From Bugulina stolonifera (Eukaryota; Bryozoa; Gymnolaemata; Cheilostomatida; Bugulidae): DNA of 64,000 nt. The notes under the pieces are model-generated. The model ran no database searches. It saw only the letters and a program-made list of their open reading frames with translations, and was not told the DNA's origin. Location of the stretch: contig OW285188.1 of assembly GCA_935421135.1 (NCBI GenBank), positions 7,730,733 to 7,794,732 on the forward strand. The letters are read 5' to 3'. The position numbers were made by a program, and so were the translations under genes. Below, piece after piece: positions 1-12,700 of the stretch (the stretch's first letter is position 1; the number at the start of each line of letters is the position of its first letter).

Positions 1-789
1 ATTAGACATGAAGTTCTGCCAACTCCATAACTGTATGACACGATAGCCGAAAAGGGACTGCAACAAATAGGCGAAATCATTTCTACATACATACTGCAAA
101 ATATTCCCGTGATGTTTCGTTGAAGGGCTGAAAATGACTTGGTATGCTCAATAATAGTTCTACAGAAACTAATGTAAGTGAACCCTAATGGTTCTAACTC
201 AGTTCACTTGAATCTACATTAAATCAGAGAGCATATTCAGGTTGTACTATTTAGCCAGCTGGTTCAGATGGAAGTCACGCTATTCACTTACATGACCTGG
301 CTGTAAGCCAGTGATGATTGCCAGTAATAAGCAGCCTATGAGAAAAACCCATTCACACTAAATCTTAAATTCTACTAGTGCGGGTGGCTTTTCTATACTC
401 AACTTCAAATGCACCGTGTGTTTGGTTGTTTCTAATAAGTGAAGTCACCATATATGTCGAAGGGTAAGGCAGTAGTGCTAGGGCATTCAGTATGCTCAAC
501 GTTGTGACCTATTCTTGTCACAAAAGTATGAATTTGATCTCTATTAGTCACAACATGAGTTGATATTTTTGACTGAATACAATTACTATTGTTCATTGGT
601 ATCTCTTTCTAGGCAATTAGTAGATTATTAATCTCCCATTATAGTTAATTATACAGTCATAAAAAATGATAAATATACTGACTGAAGTTTTGGTGAAATT
701 TTTATTATGGGACTTGTCGTCATCTGTAAGGCAGCATTACATGTAATGATTTTTGGTCTGTGCCACAAGATGGTTTTCTAATGTTGTAG
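1..789. other. Upstream or intron sequence before first visible ETFA exon
   Basis: No coding exon could be supported here. The first recognisable ETFA exon begins at 790 behind an AG acceptor and already starts inside the N-terminal FAD-binding fold, so the short exon with the start codon and mitochondrial presequence must lie here unrecognised or left of the window. The sequence is AT-rich and without clear repeats. Confidence 0.5.
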
Positions 790-3700
790 ACTTCACTAGC
801 ACAAAGATGTGCTAGTACACTCGTAGTCTGTGAGCATGACAATGACAAATTGCAAGCCTCAACTCTCAATACCCTTTCTGCGGCATCAAAAATTGGTGGA
901 GATATCACATGCTTAGTCGTTGGTACTGGTTGTGGAAAGGTGAGATATGCAGTCATTTAACATTTACTTGAATATGTAGCCTATTTGTACGTAATGCATT
1001 ATGTATTTATAGCTTTAGAACATTTTTTAATGGTAATGATTATTGAAAGCTGAAGGCTTTTGAGCATTTCGTCCATGTGAGTTTTTTCTCAGGCCACTAG
1101 CCTTGCAGCATTATTACATCTAATTACCACCATGTCTAATATATATAATCAGTGGTCCCAAACCGCTCAAGACTGACAACATGTCTGAGTATAGATCTGC
1201 ATGTACATGTACAATATGTCAAATAGGGTATCAGACCAGAATTAGTATTCTTGGACTCTGATAAAAAAGTATACACTTGAACTTGATTCTGTCGGCCAGT
1301 AGCTCGTATACATGCAATTACACAATTTATGTATGTCATTGCACAGGTAGCTGAGGAAGTGGGTCAAGTGGATGGGGTTGGTAAAGTATTGCTTGCTGAC
1401 AATCCAGTGTTTAAAGGATTTCTGGCCGAGTCCCTGGCACCTGTCGTATTAGAAGCACAAAAACAGTTCAATTTCACTCACATCTTTTCAAATGCGTCTG
1501 CTTTCGGCAAGGTTAGTAGTAGTTAGTCAGCATCCAGTTTAATCTGTCAGTGTATCTGCTATGAATTTTTGGTGATTTGAATGTTTTTATTGTTATTTGT
1601 TTGTAGAACTTATTACCAAGGGTGGCTGCAAAGCTTGACATTAGCCCCATATCTGACATCATTGGTATTGAAGATGCTGATACCTTTGTCAGACCTATTT
1701 ACGCTGGTGAGTGAGTCCTTTTTTATTATATTGCAATGTCATATTTTACAGTAATACTAAACGCATTTTTATAATTTTATTCCTAATATTTTTATACAGG
1801 TCCTAGTATCATCATCATCATCAGTGGATCATGATTATGGTAGGAGAACTAGTAGCAAGATATAAAAATAAAATCATAAAAATGCATCTAGTCTTACTGT
1901 ATATCATTAAACTATTAACCCACATCAGCACTTTCAAATATTATAAAGTACATACAAAATGTATATGATTATGGCATTTAGTCTGTATATTATATTATTA
2001 CAGTGTATTTGTATTGGATGTGGGTGTTGTGAGGGCCTAAATTACAACACAATTCGTAGATATTGCTTTGCAGCTATAAATTAAGCAGTGCCTTATTGTG
2101 ATGATTTCTTCTTCGACGGTTCACAACCAAATTTTCTCGTGCACAAAACATTGCACTGTTTGCTGAGTGGCAAAAACGGAGATTGTGTCCGAAGTGTTGC
2201 TATTAGGTAAACATTTTTACTTCCCAATGTACAATATTTAGCTTCAAGTTATTATTGATTAAGTTCCAATAAATATAATTATGCATTATTAATATATATT
2301 TGACTGTTAATAATAATTGTTATGTAAAGTGCATACGGTGCAAAATTATGTTTACTTCAAATTGCACTGGCTACTACAGTGTAGTGAGTTGGTGAGTTGT
2401 GCCTAGTTAAATCCTTTTTATCTACCGCTGAAATTCAGCTTAATAATGTCCATGATTTTTGACAATTTTTGCCAGTTTTCGAAAATTGAGATCATGGCTA
2501 TAATTATTGGAAATGAAGCAAACCATTTACCCCAGTAAAAATTAAGACAGTCTTGTTGCTATTTATATTGTACTACTTCCTTGGTTTTCAGTATATTGAG
2601 GTGCATTATCTCCCCCTGACAAAGCCCTAACACTGCTTGTTGACATGCCTCTAGCATATGCTGTAATCTATATTCGCAACAAAACACAATTATTTATTTT
2701 TTGACAATTTATATTGTATTACCTTCCGCTTTTTCAGTATTGAGGTGCATTGTCCGTCTCCCTCTGACAATGTACCAACACTGCCTCTAGTATTTAATCT
2801 ATATTAGTAACTTCAACTACGAGCTTTTTAAACGCAGCAATATAAATATACGCTGCTGGAGCTAGAATTACCGTGGCTGCTGGCACCAAGTTTGCTCTCC
2901 AGTGGATCCTCATTAAAGGATTTGAAGTGTACTTATTCCGATTATGGCGACACGTAAGTGCATCGCATCGGTATTGTTCGTCACTACCTCTCGGTGTCCG
3001 AAGTGGGTAATTTGCGTGCCTGCTGCCTCCCTTAGAAGTGGTCGCCGTTTCTCATGACGCCTCTCCAGAATCGAACCCAGATTGGACTGGGTGCTTGAGA
3101 CAACTAGCCATGCCGATGATAGGGAAATGCATCAAGGGGAGGCTGTATGGGAGATGGTGACGCCTTTTGATGTACGACTCCATGGTCGCAGCGAGGATGG
3201 AGAGGTTGCTACCATCCTCTGTTGAGCAGAGGCTTTCGAAGGGGCGATGGCCTGCACATGAACATGGGGCTTCTTGATAGACTCCTTGCCAGGGCGAGAG
3301 AGAGCCTGATGCCCATCGCGGTAGCGTTCCTGGATGTAAAGGGTGCGTTTGACACAGTTTTGCACCAAAGTGCCAGCAGAGCGGTGTGGAGGATTGAGCC
3401 CCCCACGCTGTTGTCGTACATGCAGGATATGTACTCTAGGGCAACAATGCAACTTAAGTTCAAAGGTCAGAAATCTAGGACGCTGCAAGTTGGCAGGGGC
3501 ATCAGGCAGGGCATACCGTCCAGTGGCCTGCTACTTAATGCAGTCGTGGACTCCTGCATGGCGGACGTTGACGAGACTCTGGGAGTAGACATAGCTGGTA
3601 AGGTTGCCAATCGGATATTGTATGCCGATGACGTCGTGCTGTTGGCTGTTTCTTGAGGTGTGCAAAAAGTTCTTTCAAAGTACTTTATGCATAAGTGATA

Positions 3701-6700
3701 AAATGATCTCTTACAATTTGAAAAAATCAGTGAATGGCATCAAACCACCTACAACCCGACCAGCACCAAGTAACAAGTTGAGCTCAGAAGCAAAGAAAAG
3801 TGTGATTGACCACATCAAATCCTATCCTGTCATAGAATCACACTACTGCCGAAGTAGCACGTACCGAACATACGTTGATCTCACACTAAACAAAACTAAA
3901 ATGTTTCAAATGTATAAAGAGTCTGAATTTTGTAATACTGCGGTTAAACTGCATTACTACAGTCGAGTATTTGATGAAGAATTTAACATCGGATTTCACA
4001 AGCCATCTAAAGATGCTTGCGATACCTGTGATAAATACACCAAATCTAAGGCAGCCGGCACTGACAGCAGAGATGGAAACTGACTATGCTCAACACATTC
4101 GTCGAAAACAACAGGCCAGAGAAGCGAAGGCGCATGATAAGACAAGTCCCAATGCTATGACTGTAACTTGTGACCTACAACAAGTTATGACTGCACCAAG
4201 GTTCTTTGCTGGAAGCACATACTACAAGAGAAAGCTTAATGTATTTAATTTCACAGTGTATGAACTGCCTACTGGAGATGCAACATGTTTTACATGGACA
4301 GAGGCAGAATGTCAGCGTGGAGCCAATGATATTGCTAGCTGCTTCATTAAATATCTTGGGAAAGTTGACGAAGCAGGAAAGTACTCGACTGTGATAATCT
4401 ACAGTGACACTTGTGGAGGACAGAATAGGAACAGAATTGTTTGCACTGCCATCGCATCTTTTTTGTCATCTGCAAAAGTTGTGAAAAAAGTGGAACAAAA
4501 GTTCTTTGAAAGTGGCCATTCGCATATGGAGTGCGATAGCATGCATTCAGCAATTGAAGCCACTTTTAGATCAATCGAAGTTGCGCTACCATCTGACTAT
4601 ATTAGCTGCATAGCTCGAACGAGAACCAAAACGCCCTACAAAATAGTTGAGATGACTCACGACATGGTAGCTGATTACGGTTTACTAAATGATCTTGCCT
4701 TTAAAATAGATGCATTTAAAGGTATAATGAAGGCTCACTATATCCGATATACGATTGATGACAGGAATGACATCAGCATTACTATGGTAGAAGAAATCTC
4801 AGGACCCGAGATCGAAGTTTCGTGGAGAAAACGAGGAAACCAAAAATCGCTAGCTGTTGTCCAGTCTGCCTATGACCAACCATGTGGCATAGACAAAGAC
4901 AAGAAAGCAGACTTGCTTTCTATGGTAGAGTTTGCTCCATCCAAGTTGATGTACGAGCTGTACTACGAAAACCTGTCTGTAAAAAATTGAATTTATTATT
5001 GTGAATATTGTTCCAAATATCTACCTATATCAATAACATTGTAGAATTTTATGTCATTGCTCTTGTTGTAAATTGGTGCAATAGAGAATATCTTTTCATC
5101 TATGAAAATGTGAACTTCATTCAATTCTCAACTTTGAATTAACAAGAAAGTCATTGACAATTGTTATAAAAGCAAGTGGTAGTTATGGCACTTTGCCATT
5201 AGTTAGCATCTGGTTTTTCATGTGCGGCAAGTGCAAAACAGCCGAATGTAAGAAAGATTGGCTAAATTCATCCTTGCATCATGAAAGTTGAGACATTTCA
5301 CTAAAATTACCTAGTTTGACCTATATCGGTCAATACCATGATTTGAGATGAGCGTAAGAAGATGAATCCTTCATTATCTACAATGTAATAATTATGCAGT
5401 TGTGGCACTTTGCCTCTGAGCCCACGTAATATAGATTAAATACTACAGGCAGTGTTGGTACATTGTCAGGGGGAGACGGACAATGCACCTCAATACTGAA
5501 AAACCAGAAGGTAATAAATGCAATACGGTTTGTTTTTGAGACAGTATAATAATATATTGTAACCAGACTGATTATTAGGAGATCACTGAAATGGCAGTCA
5601 AACGACATAGGTGTATTCGTAGGCAAATCAAAACGAACAATCATTGATTAAATGAAGCAGCAATGTAGTAGATACAGACGGCCAATGTAACCATTTGTAT
5701 TACAAAACTAACCATAAAAATACTTTTTGGTCACTATATTTACTGTACAACAAAAAAATTTCGTTCTAAATAAGGTCAACTAAAATGATGGATGTGTGAC
5801 AATCTGTATATCCAGCTATGGTGTTTTGTCAGGGGGGAGGGGGCAAAATACCACAACCATAATTATACCAGAATAACACGTCCTAAATGTTACTAATATG
5901 GATTAAATACTAGAGGCAGTGTTGGTACATTGTCAGGGGGAGACAGACAATGCACATCAATACTGAAAAACCAGAAGGTAATACAATATAAATTGTCAAA
6001 AAATAAATAATCAAGTGTTGTTGTGAATATAGATTACAGTATATGCTAGAGGCATGTTAACAAGCAGTGTTGGGGCTTTGTCAGGGGGAGATAATGCACC
6101 ACAATATACTGAAAACCAAGAAAGTGGTACAATATAAGTCGTCAAGAAATAAATAATCTAGAGTGTACAACTGTTGTGAGTGTAGATTATAATATACTAG
6201 AGTCATGTTAACAGTGTTAGTGCATTGTCCGGGGGAGGCAATGCACCACAATACTGAAAAACAAGAATGTGATACAATATAAATTGTCAAAAGATAAATA
6301 GTTGAGTGTTGTTGTGAATGTAGATTATATACTAGAGGAATGCTACCAAGCAGTGTAGGTGCATTGTCTGGGGGAAACAATGCACCACAATACTAAAAAA
6401 CAAGAAGTTTGCACAATATAAGTTGTCAAGAAATAAGTAATTAAGAGTGTTTTTGGGGAGGGGAGACAAAACACCACAATACTAAACAAGAAAGTAATAC
6501 AAGTATAAATTATGAAGAAAGAAAATAATATCAGGAGCCTGGCAAAAATGAGTGTCTGGGTTGAGTTGTTGTTTTCTTTAGTTTTTCCACAGTGAATAAC
6601 CCAAAACTCCAACTCCTATAGCTACTGCTGCCAGAGCTCCAAAAACTTTCAGTCTTCTCTGTGGATCCTAACAGATATACATAAGAGATGTGCTTTTTGA

Positions 6701-9700
6701 AATTTGGCTTTTAAATGTACACTAGATCATCACATGCAAGTCTATGTTTTAAAATTAACAAAGGCAGTTTTACTCATCTCTTTTATAGTGAACATTCTAC
6801 ATTCTTTTAAATTCAAAAATGTAAGTAGGTAGTTCATGCTTTTGCCGCCCAAGTTTTTAAATAAGCATTTCCAATTTTGCATGTAATCCTATATTTGCAT
6901 GTATAAATTATGTTTTGCTATAGTATAAGTAGAGTATTATGATTTTAGCATTTACTTTGTTGGTTGTTTCCTCCACCTCCCTTTCAATTGTGAGGTGGCA
7001 ACCGTCTCCCAGGTTTCTGAACAAGCTCCTCACTATAGGGAACGGCAGATTGTCAATTGGTTGGTTGTTGAGCTATAAATATATCATAGAGTATTACCTT
7101 AACATGGTGCCACTTGGTGCTGTAGCTAAATTTCATGGCATTTAGGCTATCATATTTCAATAGGCCTATTGTGAGACGTCAACACATTTATGTCCATGCA
7201 TTGCACGTGATTACTGATTTGCATGATATATAAACAAAATTTTAAAATGACGTTGATTGGAGTTTTACCAATAATGTACTCGCCATATGAGGCAGGGCTT
7301 AGGATCAAAAATACCATTGGACATTAATATCAAATACAATACTGTTATTCGTTGGTATTGTATATTGGGTTCAACAACGATCGCAGTAAACCGGTTTCAG
7401 TCAAAGTTCAGAATAGCTATTTGGAGCGGTAATCTTTTCAACTCCTTTCTGTCTGAGTCATTGGCAGAATCATTTTTTAGTGTGGCTAAATATGTAATAA
7501 GCATATAATGGCATTCCCTGTGAAACTACAGGGACCAGTTGCTCAGTAAGCTGCTGAATATTGAGTGGGTGGAACCATGGCAGCCATGCTCTAATTGTAT
7601 ACCGTAACTTTAAATTAATAGCAGATTATCATATGCACTCATTTGCAGGTACATTTAACTAGGTCTACAAGTTCCTTATTTATTTTACAGAGATGTAACT
7701 ATTATATTGGCAACATAAACATTCTATTAAATATGTAACTACAATATATACATTGTATTTAAAGACGTGACATATTAGTGAGAACTTATTGAACAAAGTA
7801 GTGGCTTACTGTGACTATTCTGTCACCCAATTCCAATCTGCCGTCCCTATCAGCCACACCTTGCTTGTTGATGCCTACGATGTTATAGGTAGACCCACCA
7901 TCTCCTGAGGCCACAGTAAAACCTAGGGGCTCTATAAAATATCAAACATGATGAGTATCACTCCCACTCGAGACTTTTATAGTAAAGCACTTAAATAATG
8001 ATCAACAGGTAGATAGTAATGCAACATATTCAACATTTCAGGATTTGCCAATAATACTCATCCTCTGGCTATATCATTAATAGCAGGCTTGGAATCAAAT
8101 ACTATTGGTCAGCAATATTAAATGCAATGCTTTTGTGCATATTTTGTATTGTGGTACTGGACATTTGATTTTCTCGAATCTCAGTATTCAGTATCGGACT
8201 TGTGAAACTTGAGTATTAGTTATTGGGAAAAAGATTGGTATTGAATGAATTTTTAAGTATTGGTCACAAGCTTAGTTAATCAGTATCATAATTCTGCACA
8301 AGCTTTTGCTCCAAGAGAATGCATATCACCATTTTAATTGTAAGCTATCAAGTTGCTCACCGTTCTCCCTTCCTTCAAGCTTTATATTTTTGTAAATGTA
8401 TGAAAATTGTTCATCAGATAGGCTAGCCATTTTACTAATAAGTTTCAGTGTTCCGAATATTAAATGAACAGAGCTACACTTTCTGGTCATTAGAATCAGC
8501 ACAATGAAGGATGGAATGAGACAAACTATTCATCTTCTCATTATTGAAATATTACAAATATTTGAATATATGTGTAAAAGAATTTGACCCAAACAGGCAA
8601 AAATATGCTAAGGGGTTTGGCCGTAATGGTGTTTTGCGCAAGGAATTTATCAGCAGTCGGAGACTTTTCTATAACATGGTGTTTTTTCCAAGGAATTTAT
8701 CAGCAGTCGGAGACTTTTCTAAAACATGGTGTTTTTTCCAAGGAATTAATCTTTTTGAGCTATCAGTGTCTTGTTCGTATCCATGAAAATACCATCCCAG
8801 GGATTTTCCTTTTTGATGACAGGTTTATTCTTGCCCTAAAGACAGTTCTATCTCTCACTGGGGCCCAGCTAACTCCAAGTCCCTAAACCACCGAGAGAAC
8901 TCAAACTCGGTGATAACTACTAACTCAGTGTTCTTTTCTAAGCTGCTGATATGGGGTCTAATCGCAGAATTGTAGGTGTTGCCAATTGTTTCAAAGTGTT
9001 GGGTGAGGTCAAGGCCTTCAACTGCACGATATGCTATGAGATTATTTCTCCAATCTCACCATCTCACAATTGTTGTGTTATAATATTATGACTTAGTTTA
9101 TTGCTAGCTAAACATGAACTGAACATACAGTAGTTGGTGACAGCAACAGGATGTCACAAGGATAGGCAGGCAGCAATTATAAAACCATTATAAACATTGT
9201 GAAATCTAAGTAAACGTAACAATCCTTTTCCTTCCTAATAAAAGAAAATAATTGTTGATCTGAAGCAAAATCTTGGAAACAATAATATAACCTCTGTAAT
9301 TAAATCTAAGCAAACAATAAGATGTGCAATAAGTTACTTGTTCTAAGAAAGTGAAAAATGTTAACATATAAAGCTGTAACTTAGTAAACATTTAATAAAC
9401 TGCTACACTAACTCGGCAGTAAAACATTAAGTAAATATATGCGAAGATAAAACAATGGTCAACATAGAATGGAAGTTCAGCTACTACTACTGCAATGCTA
9501 CCTAACTTATTTTTCGTGGGCTCAGAGGCAAAGTGCCACAACTGCATAATTATTACATTGTAGATAATGAAGGTTTCATTTTCTTACGCTCATCTCAAAT
9601 CATGGTATTGACCGATATAGTTCAAACTTGGTAATTTTAGTGAAATATGTCTCAACTTTCATGATGTAAGGATGAATTTTGCCAATCTTTCTTACATTCG

Positions 9701-12700
9701 GCTGTTTTGCACTTGCTGCACATGAAAATCCAGATGCTAACAAATGGCAAAGTGCCATAACTACCACTTGTGGCACTTTGCCATTAACTTTTATAACAAT
9801 TGTCAATGACTTTCTTGTTAATTCGAAGTTGAGAATTGAATGAAGTTCACATTTTCATAGATGACAAGATATTCTTTATTGCACCAATTTACAACAAGAG
9901 CAATGACATAAAATTCTACAATGTTTTAGGTATAGGTAGATATTTGTAACAATATTCACAATAATAAATTCAATTTTTTACAGACAGGTTTTCATAGTAC
10001 AGCTTGTACATCAACTTAGATGGAGCAAACCCTACCATAGAAAGCAAGTCTGCTTTCTTGTCTTTGTCTATGCCACATGGTTGGTCATAGGCAGACTGGA
10101 TAACAGCTAGCGATTTTTGGTTTCCTCGTTTGCTCCACGAAACTTCGATCTCGGGTCCTGAGATTTCTTCTGCCATAGTAATGCTGATGTCATTCCTGTC
10201 ATCAATCGTATATCTGATATAGTGAGCCTTCATTATACCTTTAAATGCATCTTTTTTAAAGGCATGATCATTCAGTAAACCGTAATCTGCTACCATGTCG
10301 TGAGTCATCTCAACTATTTTGTAGGGCGTTTTGGTCCTCGCTCGAGCTATGCAGCTAATATAGTCAGATGGTAGCGCCACTTCGATTGATCTAAATGTGG
10401 CTTCAATTGCTGAATGCATGCTATCGCACTCCATATGCGAATGGCCACTTTCAAAGAACTTTTGTTCCACTCTTTTCACAACTTTTGCAGATGACAAAAA
10501 AGATGCGATGGCAGTGCAAACAATTCTGTTTCTATTCTGTCCTCCACAAGTGTCACTGTAGATTATCACAGTAGAGTACTTTCCTGCTTCGTCAACTTTC
10601 TCAAGATATTTGATGAGACAGCTAGCAATATCATTGGCTCCGCGCTGGCATTCTGCCTCCGTCCATGTAAAACATGTCGCATCTCCAGTAGGCAGTTCAT
10701 ACACTGTAAAATTGAACACATTAAGCTTTCTCTTGTAGTATGTGCTTCCAGCAAAGAACCTTGGTGCAGTCATAACTTGTTGTAGGTCACAAGTTACAGT
10801 CATAGCATTGGGACCTGTCTTATCATGCTCCTTCGCTTCTCTGGCCTGTTGTTTTCGACGAATGTGTTGAGCATAGTCAGTTTCCATCTCTGCTGTCACA
10901 GTGCCGGCTGCCTTAGATTTGGTATATTTATCGCAGGTATCGCAAGCATCTTTAGATGGTTTGTGAAATCCGATGTTAAATTCTTCATCAAATACTCGAC
11001 TGTAGTAATGCAGTTTAACCGCAGTATTACAAAATTCAGACTCTTTATACATTTGAAACATTTTTGTTTTGTTCAAAGTGGGATCAATGTATGTTCGATA
11101 TGTGCTACTTCGGCAGTAGTGTGATTCTATGACAGGATAGGATTTGATGTGGTCAATCACACTTTTCTTTGCTTCTGGGCTCAACTTGTTACTTGGTGCT
11201 GGTCGGGTTGTAGGTGGTTTGATGCCATTCACTGATTTTTTCAAATTGTAAGAGATCATTTTATCACTTATGCATAAAGTACTTTGAAAGAACTTTTTGC
11301 ACACCTCCAGCTTTTCTCCATTAGACCGAGGCAGAAAATACTTATTGTTGTCACCTCTGTTATAAGCTGGTTCCAAAACTGCCCGTTTCTTTGTAACTGT
11401 GGATGTATGAGCAATTATATAATTAGCTCTTTTGTTCTGGGAAGTGAGTGTCCAAAACCCGTCGTGTATAGACTGTCGTTCTTCAGACAACTCTTGACAG
11501 TTCCTTTTCTTGCACAGACATCGGTCACCTACTTTTCTTTTTGAAATCACTCCTTTCCTTTTGTAAACATGCCCGCTGTTGTATGCTTTAGATGCCTTAT
11601 TTTTGCTCCATTCTTCTAAGTTTCTTTTCCTCTTTCGTGACCTGCACTTTTCTATTCTGTTAGGTTCAAGTGGCGTAGAGGTGGTTGTTGGTGGGGTTAA
11701 AGCATCTGTTGTATCGGTTGTTGTGGCAATATTAGCAATGTCATCCTCACTGTCACTATCAGGAGCCTCATTGCTCGGATCAAACTCTGGGTCGATGTCT
11801 GAGTCTATTAAATATAAATGCACATGAGTTAACTATAAAGTATAGGAAGTGAGCAATTGGAACACTGAATAAATGAATGATATATTTTTATGTAGTGACA
11901 CAAAATAATAGTGTACTCACCCAACTCATCAAAACTATAATCATCAGAAATGAATTGTAATTTTCTTGATGCCATGTTGTCCACTTGCTAATTTTCAATT
12001 TGGCCCCAAAATGATCAAGAGGCTGCTAAACTCTTATTGGTTTGTTTATTTTTCACAGTATTCGTGTTATTTCAATACCATGAATCATGTAATTGTGCAA
12101 TGGCATATTGTCATAAGTGAAGTTATGGCACAATGCCATTCACATTGTTAGTATGAAAGCCACAATTGAGAACATACAGTCAAAGTGCCACAACTGACCT
12201 TACTGCAGTTTGGCTCTCAACTGAATGCTAGACCAATGTAGTTACTGCAATATTGAATGCAGTATTTCCATAAAAAAGTCAAATATGGTTTTCTTGACAT
12301 TGGCATAAGCTGTACAGTGATGTAAAACATGTAAAATTTGAAAAATCTCAATTTTGGGAGAAATTGCAGTTGTGGCACTTTGCCTCTGAGCCCACGTTTT
12401 AACGCTGAAAGCACGTCCAGCCCTGAATGCTAATACCCCGTCAGCAAGTCCCAAAGCCCCGACGCCAAGCCCAAGTGACAAGTGGATTCCCCTACTGTGA
12501 TCATGCGCTACTAAATTTTAAGCGAACTAAATTAAGCTGACATGCATTTCTATAATGCTATTAGCAACATGCAAATTTACAACTACTACATATGGGTGCA
12601 TGCAACTTAATGCTCAACAGCCACGCCATATCTCTCTGGTGGTCTGCGTTGTCGTGTGGGCCTCCCATGTACATTTATTCCTTCCTCATTACTAGCATGG

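Larger units (their letters stand above)
9515..12396 (-). mobile_element. Intact DNA transposon of unrecognised superfamily
   Basis: 2882 bp with perfect 32-bp terminal inverted repeats (9515-9546 and 12365-12396; outer bases CGTGGGCTCAGAGG). Flanked on both sides by TTTT, a possible 4-bp target duplication, though the poly-T site makes this uncertain. It contains one spliced, uninterrupted transposase-like gene on the minus strand. The terminal repeats and inner flanks carry repeated palindromes GGCA-AAG-TGCC. It lies inside the Gypsy element, so it inserted later. A truncated second copy is at 3656-5426. Intact ends and gene make it a candidate active autonomous element. Confidence 0.88.

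Noticed and set aside
10825..11827. Plus-strand open frames across the transposase gene
   Set aside because: They lie antisense to an intact, spliced 629-residue gene that has a near-identical second copy in the window.
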